The notes: a model not told the origin generated them from the letters alone. Positions 29,822 through 41,550 are shown, counted from the stretch's first letter. The stretch: 64,000 bases of DNA from Undaria pinnatifida (GCA_012845835.1 JABAKD010000024.1:4617109-4681108); one strand, 5' to 3'. Translations and numbers: made by a program.

Positions 29822-31440
29822 ATATTATAAAAAATGAAAATACACTCCAGCTGTGAGATCGAAGATTTCGTCGAAACTCATCTTTGCAAGCTGTGTGTGA
29901 TACTCCGATCGCGCGTATTACGAGTTGTGTGTCCTCATTAAGGATATAGGCCGGCGACTCCCCTTACAACTACGGTGTAGCTATCAGGGTCAACAGAGTG
30001 ATTTTAGTCAGTCTGTGCGCGGAAACTATAAAACCCGTTTCTGAGGGGGACAAAATCTGACAGCTGTGGAAGGAAATGTATCCTTTTGTCAATGAATCCT
30101 GTAAGTCGAATAACCGGTAAGGGGGGGGGGGCGGAGTTTTGAAGGACGTGGGGGCCTGGTTTTGATCAAAAGCGAGCGGGGTTGGAGGGGGGATGGGGGG
30201 GGGGGGGGGGGAAGGTTTAAAAAAAAAAAAAAAAATCACCAGTTTATCATGGGGGGGGGGGTTGGGGCGGGGGTGGGGCGTGTGGGGCAGCTTAACATGT
30301 GCGTGGAAACTATACATTATTTTGAGGGGATAAATGTGACGGTTTTGGAAATAATGCATCAGTTTATCGTGTATATTCTGGGGTAAGTCGTACAATCAGT
30401 GAGTAGAGAGAGGGTGGAGTGTTCGAGGGGGTGGGGTTGGGATGGGTTGGGGGGGGGGGGGGGGGGGGGAAGGTGGGGGGTGGGGGCGGGGGGGCGAGGA
30501 GGGGGGGGGGGGGAAGGAAGGGTTTTAGGTGAGGGGTTTGTTATACGTGTGGTGCTAGGTCTAGGCGATGGTGGGTGATGGGGAAGAAGGGGGCGTTCGG
30601 GGTGGGGGGGCGGGGGGAAAGCAGCGGCATGGATGGCTCTCGAAAGATAATGAGGTGATATCCTGTGCGTGAAGTGTTTATTAATCTGGCGGATTTCGAT
30701 ATTAGGTGGGGCGTTTAAGCAAGGGAGAGCGAGAGGGGGGGGGGGGGGGGGGATTTTTAGGAGGTTTAGGTCACAAATAATATTCAAATACACTTCGGCT
30801 GTGAAATCAAAGATATGTAGGGGCTTGTTATACGCGTGGTGCTCGGTCTAGGCGATCGTGCAGGTGGTTGGAAAAGAGGGGGCGTTGGAGGGTTTTTTTT
30901 TGGGGGGGGGTGGGGGGAAAGAATGAAAACTACGTCATGGATGGTCAGAAAGATAATGACGTGATATCAACTGCGTATAGGTGTTTATTACTCTGTCTGG
31001 CCGATTTCGATTGTGAGTGGGGCGTTTGGACAAACTAGGCGGAAGGGGGGGGGAAAATGGGGGGACGGGGGGGGGGGGGGGGAAGATTGGGGTTTTTCTT
31101 ATGAACAAGAGGGGTCAGGGGAGGGGGATGGGAGGGGGGGGGGGGGGCGGGGGGCGGGATATTTCAATATGTGCGCGGAAACTATAAATCCTCAAAGGGG
31201 ACAAACCTGACGATTGGAGCAATACAAGATATCCCTTTATATCATCTGCCTTGTAATGTTTACTATTCTAGAAGGTTTGATGTTAGATGCAGCATGCAAC
31301 CCAGTGTTTAAGTGTAAATAACGTGTTGAATCTTTATAATTTGTTGTTGTATGATACATGGATCGAAAGGGAGAATATTTTATAGAATATTTGCAGTTAC
31401 CATTATTTTCTGACATTGCTAATTATAAGAAATATATATG
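29822..31440 (-). repeat. 1.5-kb G-rich composite repeat, copy 2
   Basis: Same module order and orientation as 14885-16440, from ATTATAAAAAATGAAAATAC to CTAATTATAAGAAATATATA. The minus strand at its left end reads MSFDEIFDLTAGVYFHFL-like residues. Several G homopolymers exceed 15 bases (for example near 30190-30210 and 30455-30470). Confidence 0.7.
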
Positions 31441-32484
31441 AGGTTTTTCATCAGGTAGCAGTTTTTGTTTTCCCCCAAAATACTGTGCTTGGGAGAGGTC
31501 TTCAGCTCCCAAGTTGAGAAGGCGTCAGAAAAAAAGTGGTGCACCTCTGTCGTAGCACGCGTAAAAAAACAAAATGAAAATGCCAGGATGCGTTTGCTCT
31601 CCACAACACCGTGTCACCCCACGGTAGGTAGGGGTGTGCAGCAGATTCTGAGATTTTTTTGAGCTCCTAGCATGAGCATCAAGCTCAAAATATCACCCCC
31701 GTAACGTGACTCCGAAGGCGTTCGCTCGCGCTACTCGGCCAACGCGTTCAGATGCGCTACAGCAGTCCTGAAGCAAACACATAGCCGTAAAATAATCAGA
31801 ATAGCCGGTAGGTCCTCTCACTCGAACAGCTCAAACCAATCAGGAGGCCAGAAAAAAATGGCCCCAAAACAAAGGAAACCCTCTTGGCCGTGGGATCACT
31901 CAACCGCAACGCCTTTACAATCACGAACGGTCCGGTCCAGTGGGCGACTGCTGTCCAGTTGTCACAACAGCTCTGTCTGTTCGCGTGTTCTACCAGTCTG
32001 CCAGCACCGTCCCGTGCGATATCCACTTACTTAGTATCTCCACAAGCGCGATCAACCAAACAATACCAGCTGCTGCTGTATCAAAGTAAGTACGCACGCA
32101 CGTACTCCGCGAAAAAAAACTATGAACCATAACGCCGAATTATCTCTAGAACAACAAGCAACGTATTATTCTTATATAGGTTCCCCATTCCTAACAACTT
32201 TTGATCTTTCTAATTGGAAGCCCGTTCTGGAGGAGGAGTTATAAATAGTTGGGATTGTTCTGTAGCGGGGATTTCGGGGCTGGCTGTGAACGGGTCAAGT
32301 TTGTTCGGCACTACAACCCGTCAAGGTAGAGAGAGGCTCGATCGTCGCAACCGTCGGTAAAAAACAAAATGTGGGATTCAGGTAACTTTTACTACAGTGT
32401 TATTCAGCACCCTAAACAACGGGAAGGCGGGGGGGACGGTTGGGGATAGGGGGTGGTACCCCCGACTGATTCCACGATTTTTTC
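31441..32484. other. Repeat fragments, no gene
   Basis: 31480-31640 is a piece of the GCTACGATAGAGG family, with GGAGAGGTCTTCAGCTCCCAAGTTG then ..GGTGCACCTCTGTCGTAGCACGCGT, as at 41280-41360. The rest shows no coding signal. Confidence 0.45.
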
Positions 32485-32800
32485 ATTTTTTTTTGTCACA
32501 CACACCTACTTCCCAGCTTCTGGACAAGCCGTGGCCACAACTGTCGTCCCTTCTCCTCCCCGGTTCTCGCCTTCAATTTTTATCGCGCATAGGGTTCAGC
32601 AATCCCACTGCTCGTCGATTTTTCATCGAGTGTTGTTGCTAACTCACGCTCTCGCGCTTTTCGCAAGTCAATTTGTGCACAAGAAAAAGTCCCCACGAAT
32701 TTATACAAGTATGCACTCGGGGGCATTCGAACTCACGAAACTGACCTATACCAGGCTCGAGAATAATAATAACCTGATACGCCACCGGGGCGACCGGCAT
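32485..32800 (-). mobile_element. tRNA-headed SINE-like element, copy 2
   Basis: The minus strand carries an A-box match TGGCGTATCAGG (plus 32773-32784) and a B-box match GAGTTCGAATGCC (plus 32722-32734), about 40 bp apart as in pol III promoters. The body shared with 16775-17060 follows, then an A-rich tail. It directly abuts the MITE-like element at 32801. Spurious frames through the head read GGxRTH, a usual sign of translated antisense tRNA sequence. Confidence 0.62.
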
Positions 32801-33040
32801 CGATAGCCCCCCCCAAAACCAGCGATATTTTTTAACGAACGTTTCATGGCTTCCCGACACGAGGAATGATGCCATGAAAAAAAAATCTTCATATACTTCC
32901 TTGGTTTGCAAAGGACTATCGAACGATGACATCGAGGTGGCAGGGGGCGCCGCATTTCTGGAGAAACGACCGGGAGCTGGTTTCAAAACCGGCGATTTCG
33001 TTAAAGAAAAGTTGGGGGCCCCGGGGGCTACAGTAGAACG
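32801..33040 (+). mobile_element. MITE-like element, copy 1
   Basis: CGATAGCCCCCCCCAAAACC at the left faces AAGTTGGGGGCC..GGGGGCTACAGTAGAACG at the right, imperfect terminal inverted repeats based on TTCTACGRTAGCCCCCCC. Inside are GCGTTTCATGG.-like, CTATCGAACGATGACATCGA and AGCTGGTTTCAAAACCGGCG. About 240 bp, like the copies at 41551 and 53421. Confidence 0.6.
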
Positions 33041-33229
33041 ACCCCCGCCTTTTTAACTAGCCGGGGTTTCGAAACACTCGCACGAGTGACTCTGCAGGCC
33101 TCACTAGCAGGGAAGCCTATAGGCTAGGCGCTTTTCTTGGCGCGGCGTGTAGCTAACCCTACTTTTTTTAGTTTCGGATCACGCGTGCTACGATAGAAGG
33201 TAGCACCTTGCTCGTGGCTATTTTATTTT

Positions 33230-33960
33230 CCGAATGACGGGGCTCCTTAACCCCTTTAGAGCCCCATCAGAACTCAAAACACCTTCCCCTGCACCAATTC
33301 CTCGTAATTTGTCTCCCAACAAGGGTTTCCAGTGTTGTAAGGGTGTTGACCAAAAATCGGAGAAATGATGTCCTTGACGCGCAAAACTTTGTATTATTCT
33401 TCGTACACCTACCTAGGCCGTGGGTTTGTTAATCGGCTTTTTTCGCGACACTTTCATTTTTATCAAACTCAGTTGACGCGTGCTACGATAGAGGGTGCAC
33501 CACTGTTTTTTTCTAATACTAATCCTCAATTTAGGCTTAAGACATGTCCTTCTTAACCCGAAAAATGTTTTGGAGAAAAAACAAAACAGCTATGATCCCG
33601 GAATGAAAAATCCCATCTATCTGGCGCCTAGGTATAAAACGAGGATCGCGCAAAACAAAAATGGTCTATTTCCGACGACTTGGGGTTAAGGAGCCCCGTC
33701 ATTCAGAAAACATTTGCCAGAAAGAGGTATACCTTAATACAATTTACGACCGTTTTGGGTTAAGAAGCCTCCTGTCATTCACAAAACATTTTCGCCGGAA
33801 AGAGGTATACCTTAATACAATTTACGACGATTTTGGGTTAAGGAAACTCGTCATTCAGAAAACGTTTTCGCCAGAAAGAGGGGATACCTTAATACAATTT
33901 ACGACGACTTTTGGGTTTAGGAGCCTCCCGTCATCCAGAAAACCGTTTCAGACGAAAAAT
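33230..33960 (+). repeat. Dispersed ACGGGGCTCCTTAACC / GCTACGATAGAGG repeat cluster
   Basis: Fragments of one family in several copies: GAATGACGGGGCTCCTTAAC (33233), CGCGTGCTACGATAGAGG (33476), and three units of about 78 bp at 33705-33945 sharing GAGGTATACCTTAATACAAT then TTACGAC. Related copies are at 39360-39780, 41150-41500 and 42140-42490. A long open frame (33661-34614) runs through the units but is not a credible protein. Confidence 0.6.
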
Positions 33961-34144
33961 ACTGTTTATACCTCTATCGTGGCACGCGTCAGCTTTTTCT
34001 GGGGTGAGGTATACATATACTATTTTATTAGTATGGAGCTCTTCCGAGTGAGGGGAGTCTCAGAAAGTGATGGACGCACCTCCATCGTGGAATGTGTCGA
34101 GCTAACATCGCAAAAGTTGAAACGGCACGGCAGTGTCAGGGTAT

Positions 34145-34460
34145 TAGTGGCGGTATTGGTCCGTTTGACCACTTGCAAAAAAAAGTTGACCAATAGCTTA
34201 CCCAAACCAAGCCTTAAAAACACCCCCCCCCCCCCTGAAAGTAGCAGGTCGGCCGGATATACGGGCGGACTTGTCAATATCCAAGCGGTTTCATTTCCTG
34301 GGGATACCGGGAAGAGGATTTTTCAAGTTCGACATGGGGAAAGTCTGAAAAAAAATATGATTGTGGATGGTGGGATTCGAACCCACGACCCAAAAAACAT
34401 GGTCCTGCCGACGACACCATTTCTTAAGTTATTGTGTGGGAACACAGAGTGTCCCCTGCA
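34145..34460 (-). repeat. Dispersed repeat with tRNA-like segment, copy 1
   Basis: The minus strand carries AAATGGTGTCGTCGGCAGGA, then GGTCGTGGGTTCGAATCCCA (B-box/T-arm-like), then about 200 bp matching 37725-37925 in reverse. Shared: GACATGGGGAAAGTCTGAAA and GTCCGTTTGACCACTTGCAA. Another tRNA-derived element is likely. Confidence 0.5.
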
Positions 34461-37400
34461 GGCCTGCCTATTGAGCAGGTCCTCGGTGAGTACTCACTTT
34501 CTTAGCCTTAGTAGAGAAGCAGCTTTTATTATTTCCACGGAGCCCCGGATAGCAACTGAGCGAGCCGAGGAGCATGCCTCGGCTTCATTTTTCCTGACTA
34601 CCCCGAACAGATAACGCCAACACATCATACGAAAACGGCCAATTACCTATCAAATCAGGTAATTGCAGGCCTTTCAAGGCCGTACCTTAACAAAAGCTTA
34701 AGTCCGTGAAGGAACAGAGGGCTCACTCGCGCGAGTGACCCCGAGCCACTGAGAAAAACTATCCTAACAACAGTGATTCCCCCTACCCCCCCCTTGAAAT
34801 ATATACCAGTATATACTATCGTTCTTTTTGGGGGGATTCGGTCGGGAGTTTTTTTTCCGTCCAGGCCTCAGTATGCGATTCTCGGAACTGGAATTCTCGG
34901 TAAAATCGCCTCGTACGAGCGCCGTCTTCGGGGGGCGGCTCAAACGCCCCTCGCCCTGCCGTATCCGTTCCGCACCTGGCCGGGATCGGGTACATAAGGG
35001 CTGAGCGAGACAAGCGAGAAGTGCGCATTTTTTTTGTATTTTGGGCTGTATACGCCCGAGTTATTCTTGGATCTTGGCATAATGCAGAGCTTGAACGAAA
35101 AAAACATCGTACCAGGTATGGGAAAACATTTATTTCCAAGGTGGCATCATTTTCAAATTGGCTTCTCATTTCGTCCACACCACACTTTTTTCATGATCAC
35201 ACCTCGAAGCGTTTGTTTGGCCTATTGCGCACATCGTACGACTGAATGCTGTGTCGTTGCTTTTCGATATCGGATTTCAACGTTAAATACCTTTGTTCGC
35301 GCGTTCGTTGTCTTCGAGGGGGGGCGTTCCCTACCCAACAACATCAGTTACACCCAGTGTCCGTTCTGATTCTTCATGCTAGAGAGATACAACTTATTAT
35401 TTTGTGGTCACAGACTGTGAGACAGAGTAAACCAAACAAATCGCAATGAATCAAGGTATAAAGCAAGTGCAATAATACTAGCAGCGCACCGGGTACGATG
35501 ACACAGCAAAACAGGCCTGACAGACCATAAAACAAATAGGAAACGAACACAACGAACGGAGTCGCTCTTAAAAATCGCAGTAGTACGAGAAACAATGTTT
35601 GGTCAGTCTTTTTCATCGTCGCTCCAAAGAGTCGTTCCGTATACATTGGTCCACGATCCACCATCCATCTTTCAGGACCGCGTAATAAATATGCCACACG
35701 AATTCCATGTATATTTATCCCCGCAAACGAAACGTGGATGCACTTCTAAAGATAGGTGTGACTATCAAGGTAGTAGTGTTTCGAACGCGTTGTTGTATGG
35801 TTGCAAGAATTGCGCTGGGTACTGACTGTTGTTGTTGCTGGTCAATACAATACATCGTGTGCGCCAGCAATCAGTTGATGACAGTATAATAAAATATAGG
35901 GATCTTCTTGAAAATGCCATCTCGTGTTTGCCAGGAATTAACCGATGATACAGAGTAATGGGGATCTCTTGACAATATCTCCTGTGCGCCACAGCAATCG
36001 ACGATATAGCAGTATCATAAGAAATCGGCATCTTCTGCACAAACATATATCGTGGTACCTATTACTACGCATACGCACGTCAGACCCAAGTCAATTAGAA
36101 AAAACAAAAGAATAGAAAAGACAAGAGAATAAATGATAAAGGGGTATTGTATTCCGATTCAAGATCACCCTGTGTCAAGCCGAAGCAGGCGCTCATCGCT
36201 CTTATCTGTTGTGGCCAATATATATATGGCTGTTAGTATGCCGGGACATGGCGATTTGACCGCTCTTCTTATGTCCCGAATGGCCTTATGGTGACGCTTT
36301 GGGCAACAACTGCATAGATTCATCCCGAGGTCGAGCGTTTGGTACGAATTGCGGCCGCATAGCAATTTTTTGCCCTACGGAGTAGTATGCAAGAAAACCC
36401 GCGAAAATGTTAGTGAGCATAGTTAGGTTTCTGACCCGATAAGCGAATGAAATCGGATTTTTTCGGCGTTTTTTTTCGGTGCCGCATAAGCGACAAAGAG
36501 GTGCTTACTCGGGCACAGCAAGTATTCCATGATTATTCGACCATTATGCCAGTGAGCCAAATACTAATACGCACTGTTTTGGCCTAATTTCAGTTTTTTT
36601 TCCACGGTTGGTTATTATAAGCTGGAGTCGTGCCAGTCTTAGTTCCACATGTTATTATTATTGTGTCGATTTTCTTTGAAACACCCCATTATTGTTTGAA
36701 ATTAATTGTGCGGATAACACAGGGGGGGGCTGAATCCTGCACACAAATGGCTCTAGTTCGTCCGTTTATATTGCGTTTGGTGCTGTTGTTGCTGTTCAAC
36801 TGTTTCTCATCCTCATTTTGAGCGTGCTTGCTCGGCACGCCAACCTGATATTATAGGCCCAAAATCGCTTGGTTTGAGTCGAAACGTCGAGAAACGCGCT
36901 CGAAACGTCTCTTCGTGGCCAGACTAGAGGGAAAGTCTGCGTGGGCTTGGATTTATCCGATTGAAATATACGTGATGAAGCTTGGAATCGGATTCACGCA
37001 AGACGCGGAGAAACGGAGGAGACGGCAGAAGTATTAAGTAGTCCACTGTTAGTCTATATCAATCTCTTGGCATTACTTTACGTTCTACACGCGTAGACTA
37101 TGTGTTGTGTGGTAACCGCTTTTACTCTCTATCGCATATTGAATCGAACAAGTCGAAGTGCTGCCCTGCCCTACCCATGCGGAGCGCTTGTATATATAAT
37201 AGCTGGTCTCGGGTTGGCGCCGACGCCGTAAAACATTATGTATATATTGGGGTTGGCGTTTGGTTGGCAATGACGCTGTAAAACATGCTAATCACTGCGT
37301 GAGCTAGACAACCAGCGTACCGTTTGTTTTTTTTTGGAGGGCACCATGATGGTTATCGAGTTAGGTCACATTGTGCGGGGTGGAGAACCCTAACTCCGCA

Positions 37401-37509
37401 CAAGGGAAATTATCACATCACGTAGTAGTGCGAATATGGTAAGGCACCCACGAGGCAGTTACATAGTAACACCCAATGCCGTCTCAGGGGTGGCCACACT
37501 AGAAAACAA
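34461..37509. other. No gene seen
   Basis: About 3 kb without a supportable gene. It contains a GTCACTCGCGCGAGTGAC-type palindrome at about 34724, and a segment at 35395-35450 (TGTGGTCACAGACTGTGAGA, GTAAACCAAACAAATCGCAA) that is an inverted relative of 12545-12600. The rest is unique AT-rich DNA. Confidence 0.5.
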
Positions 37510-37514
37510 AGTAT

Positions 37515-37720
37515 CTCATTGGCGCTGTCACCCATAAGCAAGAAAGTACGCACAAGGTGCCGCAGTCCGTCTTACGAGCGGTTCTTGGAAGGATGCAGTT
37601 CACCCTTCATGCGACACGCCGAACACCTCACCACGGCGCTTTGCGCTTGGCGCAAACAATGTCTGCCTGGTTTTGGTGAAAAAGCCCGACGTGCTCCGTC
37701 CCGACATGGTGAAAGGATGT
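37515..37720 (+). repeat. Dispersed repeat, also at 50255-50480
   Basis: Shares GTACGCACAAGGTGCCGCAG-type sequence, CGCTTGG.GCA, AATGTCTGCCTGGT and CCGACGTG.TCCGTCCCG with 50255-50480. Both copies give short related frames (KKxRTRCRSPxxxRFLxGC) that are interrupted afterwards. Confidence 0.5.
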
Positions 37721-37724
37721 GAAG

Positions 37725-37925
37725 GTCAATGGTCATATATAATAAGGCTTAGTTTGGGTAAGCTAATGGTCAACCTTTTGCAAGTGGTCAAACGGACTAA
37801 TGCCCCACTAATACCTTAACAAATGGTGTCGTCGGCAAGACCATGGGTTTTTGGATGTGGGTTCAAATCTCAAATCCACCATACATAATAAAACTTTTTC
37901 AGACTTTCCCCATGTCGACTACGGC
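37725..37925 (+). repeat. Dispersed repeat with tRNA-like segment, copy 2
   Basis: Partner of 34145-34460: AAATGGTGTCGTCGGCAAGA and GTGGGTTCAAATCTCAAATC, then TTTTTCAGACTTTCCCCATG. The B-box-like segment is more eroded here. Confidence 0.5.
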
Positions 37926-37939
37926 CATGCATAAACGCG

Positions 37940-38245
37940 CTTGTTTTTGTTTTCTCTCACATTAACTATTCTAAAAAAGTAGAGTCCGTAGTCACGCAAA
38001 GATGCTGGAGCCCTGGGAAGATCCGAAAAACCAAATGACATCAAAATTCGTCCGGGAAATTCTGCGTTTTCCGACCTAAAAACGCACAATACACGACGGA
38101 GGCGCACAAGTGAAATGATCCAAAATGCAAACTGAACTTACTACATGGCCACGGGTATCCACTCAATTACAGCATGAAGTTCCCCCATTCCCACAACTAA
38201 CAAAACTAGCGGCTACAAACTGCAGCGGTTGCTGTCTGGAGTACC
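37940..38245 (+). repeat. 550-bp dispersed repeat, partial copy
   Basis: Matches 17095-17350: AAAGATGCTGGAGCCCTGGG, AAATTCGTCCGGGAAATTCT, TATCCACTCAATTACAGCAT. The second half is replaced by a C-run and unrelated sequence. Confidence 0.65.
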
Positions 38246-38704
38246 CCCCCTCCCCCCCCCCCCCCTCCCCGGCCGTAGCAGCATTATTAGTTGTACGGAT
38301 GGTGTATATCACCCGTCTAGGAACAGTGCACCCCAGCAGTGCTCACAAGCATCTCGATGCTACACATTGATCCCACTTTGCGCTTCGAGCGCATCCCTTA
38401 AACTCCTGCAGCCCTTGCCGCTCCGCGTGTGGCCCTTGTAGTAATCTTGCGCCAGATACTGTTAAGAGACGGCCTCGAAATGCCTGTAATTATCCGAATT
38501 TGATATCATTTGGATGGGTTTCGTATGATAAGGTTGGCGTTTTATATTCGGGAAAGTTAGGAAATAGATCGGAGGCACGTGCCTCCGATCTCAGAAGGTA
38601 TCCGGGGCTCTGGTGGAATCGAAAAAAGCTACGTCTCTACGAAGGAAAAGAAAGTGAGTACTCTCCGAGGACCTGCTCAATTGGCAGACCTGCAGGGGGC
38701 ACTC

Positions 38705-38825
38705 TGTGTCCCCACCTATAACCTTACATATGGCGTCGACGGCAGGACTCGAACCTGCGCGTGAAATCACAATGGGTTTCGAATCCATCCCCACCTATAA
38801 CGTTACAGTACGTACCCGTCAAGTT
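38705..38825 (-). tRNA. tRNA-Ser-like pseudogene (CGA anticodon loop)
   Basis: The minus strand reads ATGGATTCGAAACCCAT (anticodon loop with CGA), a variable-arm-like TGTGATTTCACGC, the T-arm GCAGGTTCGAGTCCTGC, then CGTCGACG and CCA. The 3' half is thus a good Ser tRNA. The 5' half (acceptor and D arm) does not pair or fit. Instead TGTAA(C/G)GTTATAGGTGGGGA occurs on both sides of the 3' half. I read this as a tRNA-derived relic, not a functional gene. A genome-encoded CCA would fit retroposition of a mature tRNA end. Confidence 0.45.
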
Positions 38826-39190
38826 GTCGTTTTTTGTTTTCCTGCTGATGTCCGAAAGCAGCATCATACCAGGTATGTATGCGGGAGGACCGCAGTAATG
38901 GCAATCCACGATATTTACATATATATATAAACTTACAAACCCCTACCTGGTATGTTTTTTCTAACTATATATTTGTTCCTGATTACTGTGTGTTGATTGC
39001 TGTGTTCCATCGTAATATTAACGTAGCATGCTGCGCACGTGTTGGAAATTTCCGTGTGTGTACTATGTGAGGTTCGGATTATCCCTTTTGTGACACATTC
39101 ATACCGACCGAGCACACCCGACGAGCGCGATCTGCTCTTCCTCAAACCAAGCGCCTAGGAAAAAGCTTGAGTCAATATCCGAGCATCGTC

Positions 39191-39295
39191 ATGGCTCACG
39201 CGTTTGCCTCGCAGCTTCCTGCGTTGCAGTTCGATCACATCATCTCCTACACCAACAGTGCAGCAGCCCGGATTGCTTCATGTGGCCGATGCTGA
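39191..39295 (+). other. Tiny open frame, doubtful
   Basis: ATG 39191 opens MAHAFASQLPALQFDHIISY.. for 34 residues to TGA 39293-39295. Composition is protein-like, but there is no context, no splice evidence and no known family. It lies among repeats. Confidence 0.12.
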
Positions 39296-39359
39296 CTTAA
39301 TTTCGTCAGTTCTTTTTCGTCAATTTTTGCGTTTGAAGGCCCAACAGGGCATAACCCAC

Positions 39360-39780
39360 GACGCATGATGCGATAGAGGTATCACTTTTCGTCTAAAATG
39401 GTTTCTGAATGACGGGGCTCCTTAACCCCAAATCGTCGGAAATAGACGATTTTTCTTTGCGTGACTATCGTTGTATATACCTCTACTCTAGGCCATGGGG
39501 GTTTTCGTCCGGGATCATTGCAGTTTTATTCTTCTCCAAAACAATTTTTTTGGTATAGACAGAGGTCTTATCAAGCTCCGAAAGTGACGGGCAGAAAAAA
39601 CGTGGTGTGCACCTCTATCGTAGCACACGCGTCCTATTTCCAACACTCCTTTTTTTCCTATTCTAACTCCAAGTGTTTTTACCCCATGTCGGGACTGCGG
39701 TCCTAAAAGGGTCATCCACACGGACGCGTGCTACGATAGAGGCAGAACTTTCCGTCTGAAACGGTTTCTGAACGACGAGG
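39360..39780 (+). repeat. Dispersed ACGGGGCTCCTTAACC / GCTACGATAGAGG repeat
   Basis: Carries TGAATGACGGGGCTCCTTAA, CCCAAATCGTCGGAAATAGA, CACCTCTATCGTAGCACACG and, inverted, GCGTGCTACGATAGAGG. ACCTCTATCGTAGCACGCGT and its complement bound several such copies. Confidence 0.55.
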
Positions 39781-39790
39781 CTCCGGGTCA

Positions 39791-39901
39791 TTCTACGGTA
39801 GCCCCCCCAACTTTTCTTTAACAGAATCGCCGGTTTTGAAACAAGCTCCCGGCCGTGTCTCCTGAAATACGGTGCCCTTTGCCACCCCGACGCCATCGTT
39901 C
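39791..39901 (-). mobile_element. MITE-like element, partial, joined to integrase relic
   Basis: TTCTACGGTAGCCCCCCCAA through GTGCCCTTTGCCACCCCGAC is the right half of the family in reverse orientation. It stops exactly where the integrase relic begins. Confidence 0.5.
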
Positions 39902-40160
39902 CCGCCGCCGTTGGTGCAGGGGTGATAGGCGCTGGTGTTGACCTTGCGGGTGCCAACGCGGTCGTAGACGACGGTCGCCAGCTTGGAGGTGAATTGTTGA
40001 CAATTGTCGGAGAGGAGCGTCACCAGGCATCCCCAGAGAGGGATGTACTCGTCGAGTAGGATGTCGGCAGTTCCGGAGGCCGTGAAGTTCTCTGCTGAGA
40101 CAGCGAACATGTCGGCCCGGGGGCTGAAACGGTCGGCAAATAAAAGGATGTGCACGTTCC
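39902..40160 (-). pseudogene. Ty3/gypsy-type integrase core fragment
   Basis: The minus-strand frame from about 40155 reads HILLFADRFSPRADMFAVSA, then ..TADILLDEYIPLWGCLVTLL, SDNCQQFTSKL and KVNTSAYHPCTNGG. This follows the retroviral-type integrase core: a TA..L segment, SDN (usually SDNG) with the second catalytic Asp, and TSAYHPQTNG-like sequence before the catalytic Glu. Here Cys replaces the usual Gly after SDN, and the frame is cut after TNGG before a clear Glu. No reverse transcriptase, gag or LTR was found nearby, so this is a dead fragment. Confidence 0.7.
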
Positions 40161-41114
40161 CGCGCGGTGTGACGTTTAGCGCCTGAGGCCAAGAGGTTTA
40201 TTTTTTTTCCCGTGGAGGATCGCAACAACGCCGCAAGTACAGCGACGGCTACCACAGAGTGTGTCGCCGCAACGGCATCCATGAGGCCAGTGCCGTGATG
40301 GCTTCAACGTATATATGCCACCGCGTCTACAGCCCTTTGTGCCCCACTAGTCAAAAGGATCAGTGCTTGAACGAGTGGTTGGGGATTGGGCTGGGGTAGG
40401 GGGGGGGCGTAGGGGGGCAGGGGGCGGGGAGGCGTGACGCACGTGGTGTACTCGGGCTCTTGAACCTCCCGAGCCTGGTACGTATGGGACCTTTTAAGCC
40501 AGAAATCGGGCCCTTCCACGGCCTGCCGACGACGCCAATTGTGGAGGAGTCGTGGTGCCGTAAGGTGTGAGGGAAGGGACGCAGGGGTATCAGCTTCGCT
40601 TGGAGACAGCACCGGTTCTTCTTTGTAGAATTCTTATTATTGGCGTTGAGCTATGAGAAGCTCGAGGAGACAGGAAAGGAGGAGTGAGAGCATGGGGGTG
40701 GGGTAAGGCTCACAGAGTTCGCTTCCCCCCAGCATTGCTGCTGTGCTCTCTTCTGGACCATTACCTATGGAACGTACAAGGAATGTTCTCCTAGATGTGC
40801 TATATTCCCATGAGCGCTTAACGCGCTTACTTCTATCTATCTTGTCCAGAGGAGGAAAGTTCCATTACCGAGAACGCTCTTCTTGTGGTATAAGCTAGCT
40901 AGATTCTACGGGTTATCTTCTCCACTAAGAATATTCCGTTTGAGAGAATCTTCTTGTGGCCAATAGACCATTCCTCTGCGGGCTATCTTACCGAATCTAT
41001 TGCCAGCTATACTGACACTCTATTGCATCGATAGTCCTTCGCAAACAAGAAAATGCATGGAGATATGCGTTTCAGAGCATCCTCGCTCGTGTCGAGTAGC
41101 CGTGAAACGTCGGT
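40161..41114. other. No gene seen
   Basis: Downstream and upstream of the integrase relic I could not extend a retrotransposon polyprotein. Homopolymer runs and unique sequence only. Confidence 0.45.
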
Positions 41115-41149
41115 CAGAGAAAATCGCTGGTTTTGGGGGGGGCTATCGT

Positions 41150-41500
41150 AGAATCAGTCCTCCTTAACCCAAAATCGTCGGAAATAGGACTTTTGTTTTG
41201 CGTGATTCCCGTCGTGTCCGGGCCCCATGGGATTTTTCATTCGGGTACGATTTTTATTCTTCTCCAAAAGAGTTTTCGGGAGAGGTCTTGAGCTCCCAAG
41301 TTGAGGAAACCTCATGAAAAAAAGTGGTGCACCTCATTTGTAGCACGCGTCTTCCAACACTCCTATTTGTTTTCCTTGTCTAATATTCCAAGTGTTTTTA
41401 CCCCATGTCGGGACTGCGGTGCTAAAAGGATCATCCACACGGGGGTAGGGGTGCTGCAGCAGATTCTAAAAAGTTTCTCTGAGCTAACGTGAGGAGCTCA
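41150..41500 (+). repeat. Dispersed ACGGGGCTCCTTAACC / GCTACGATAGAGG repeat
   Basis: CCTCCTTAACCCAAAATCGT, GGAGAGGTCTTGAGCTCCCA, GTGCACCTCATTTGTAGCAC and ACCCCATGTCGGGACTGCGG are shared with 39420-39720. Confidence 0.55.
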
Positions 41501-41550
41501 CTGTTTCACCCGAAACACGACAAATTCGAAGAAGAAGGCATTCTTGACTT

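Noticed and set aside
33661-34614. The longest open frame in the window (317 codons, plus strand)
   Set aside because: It crosses three tandem 78-bp repeat units and a tRNA-like segment, where it reads GGIRTHDP, a known by-product of translating antisense tRNA sequence. No domain and no splice-bounded coding composition.
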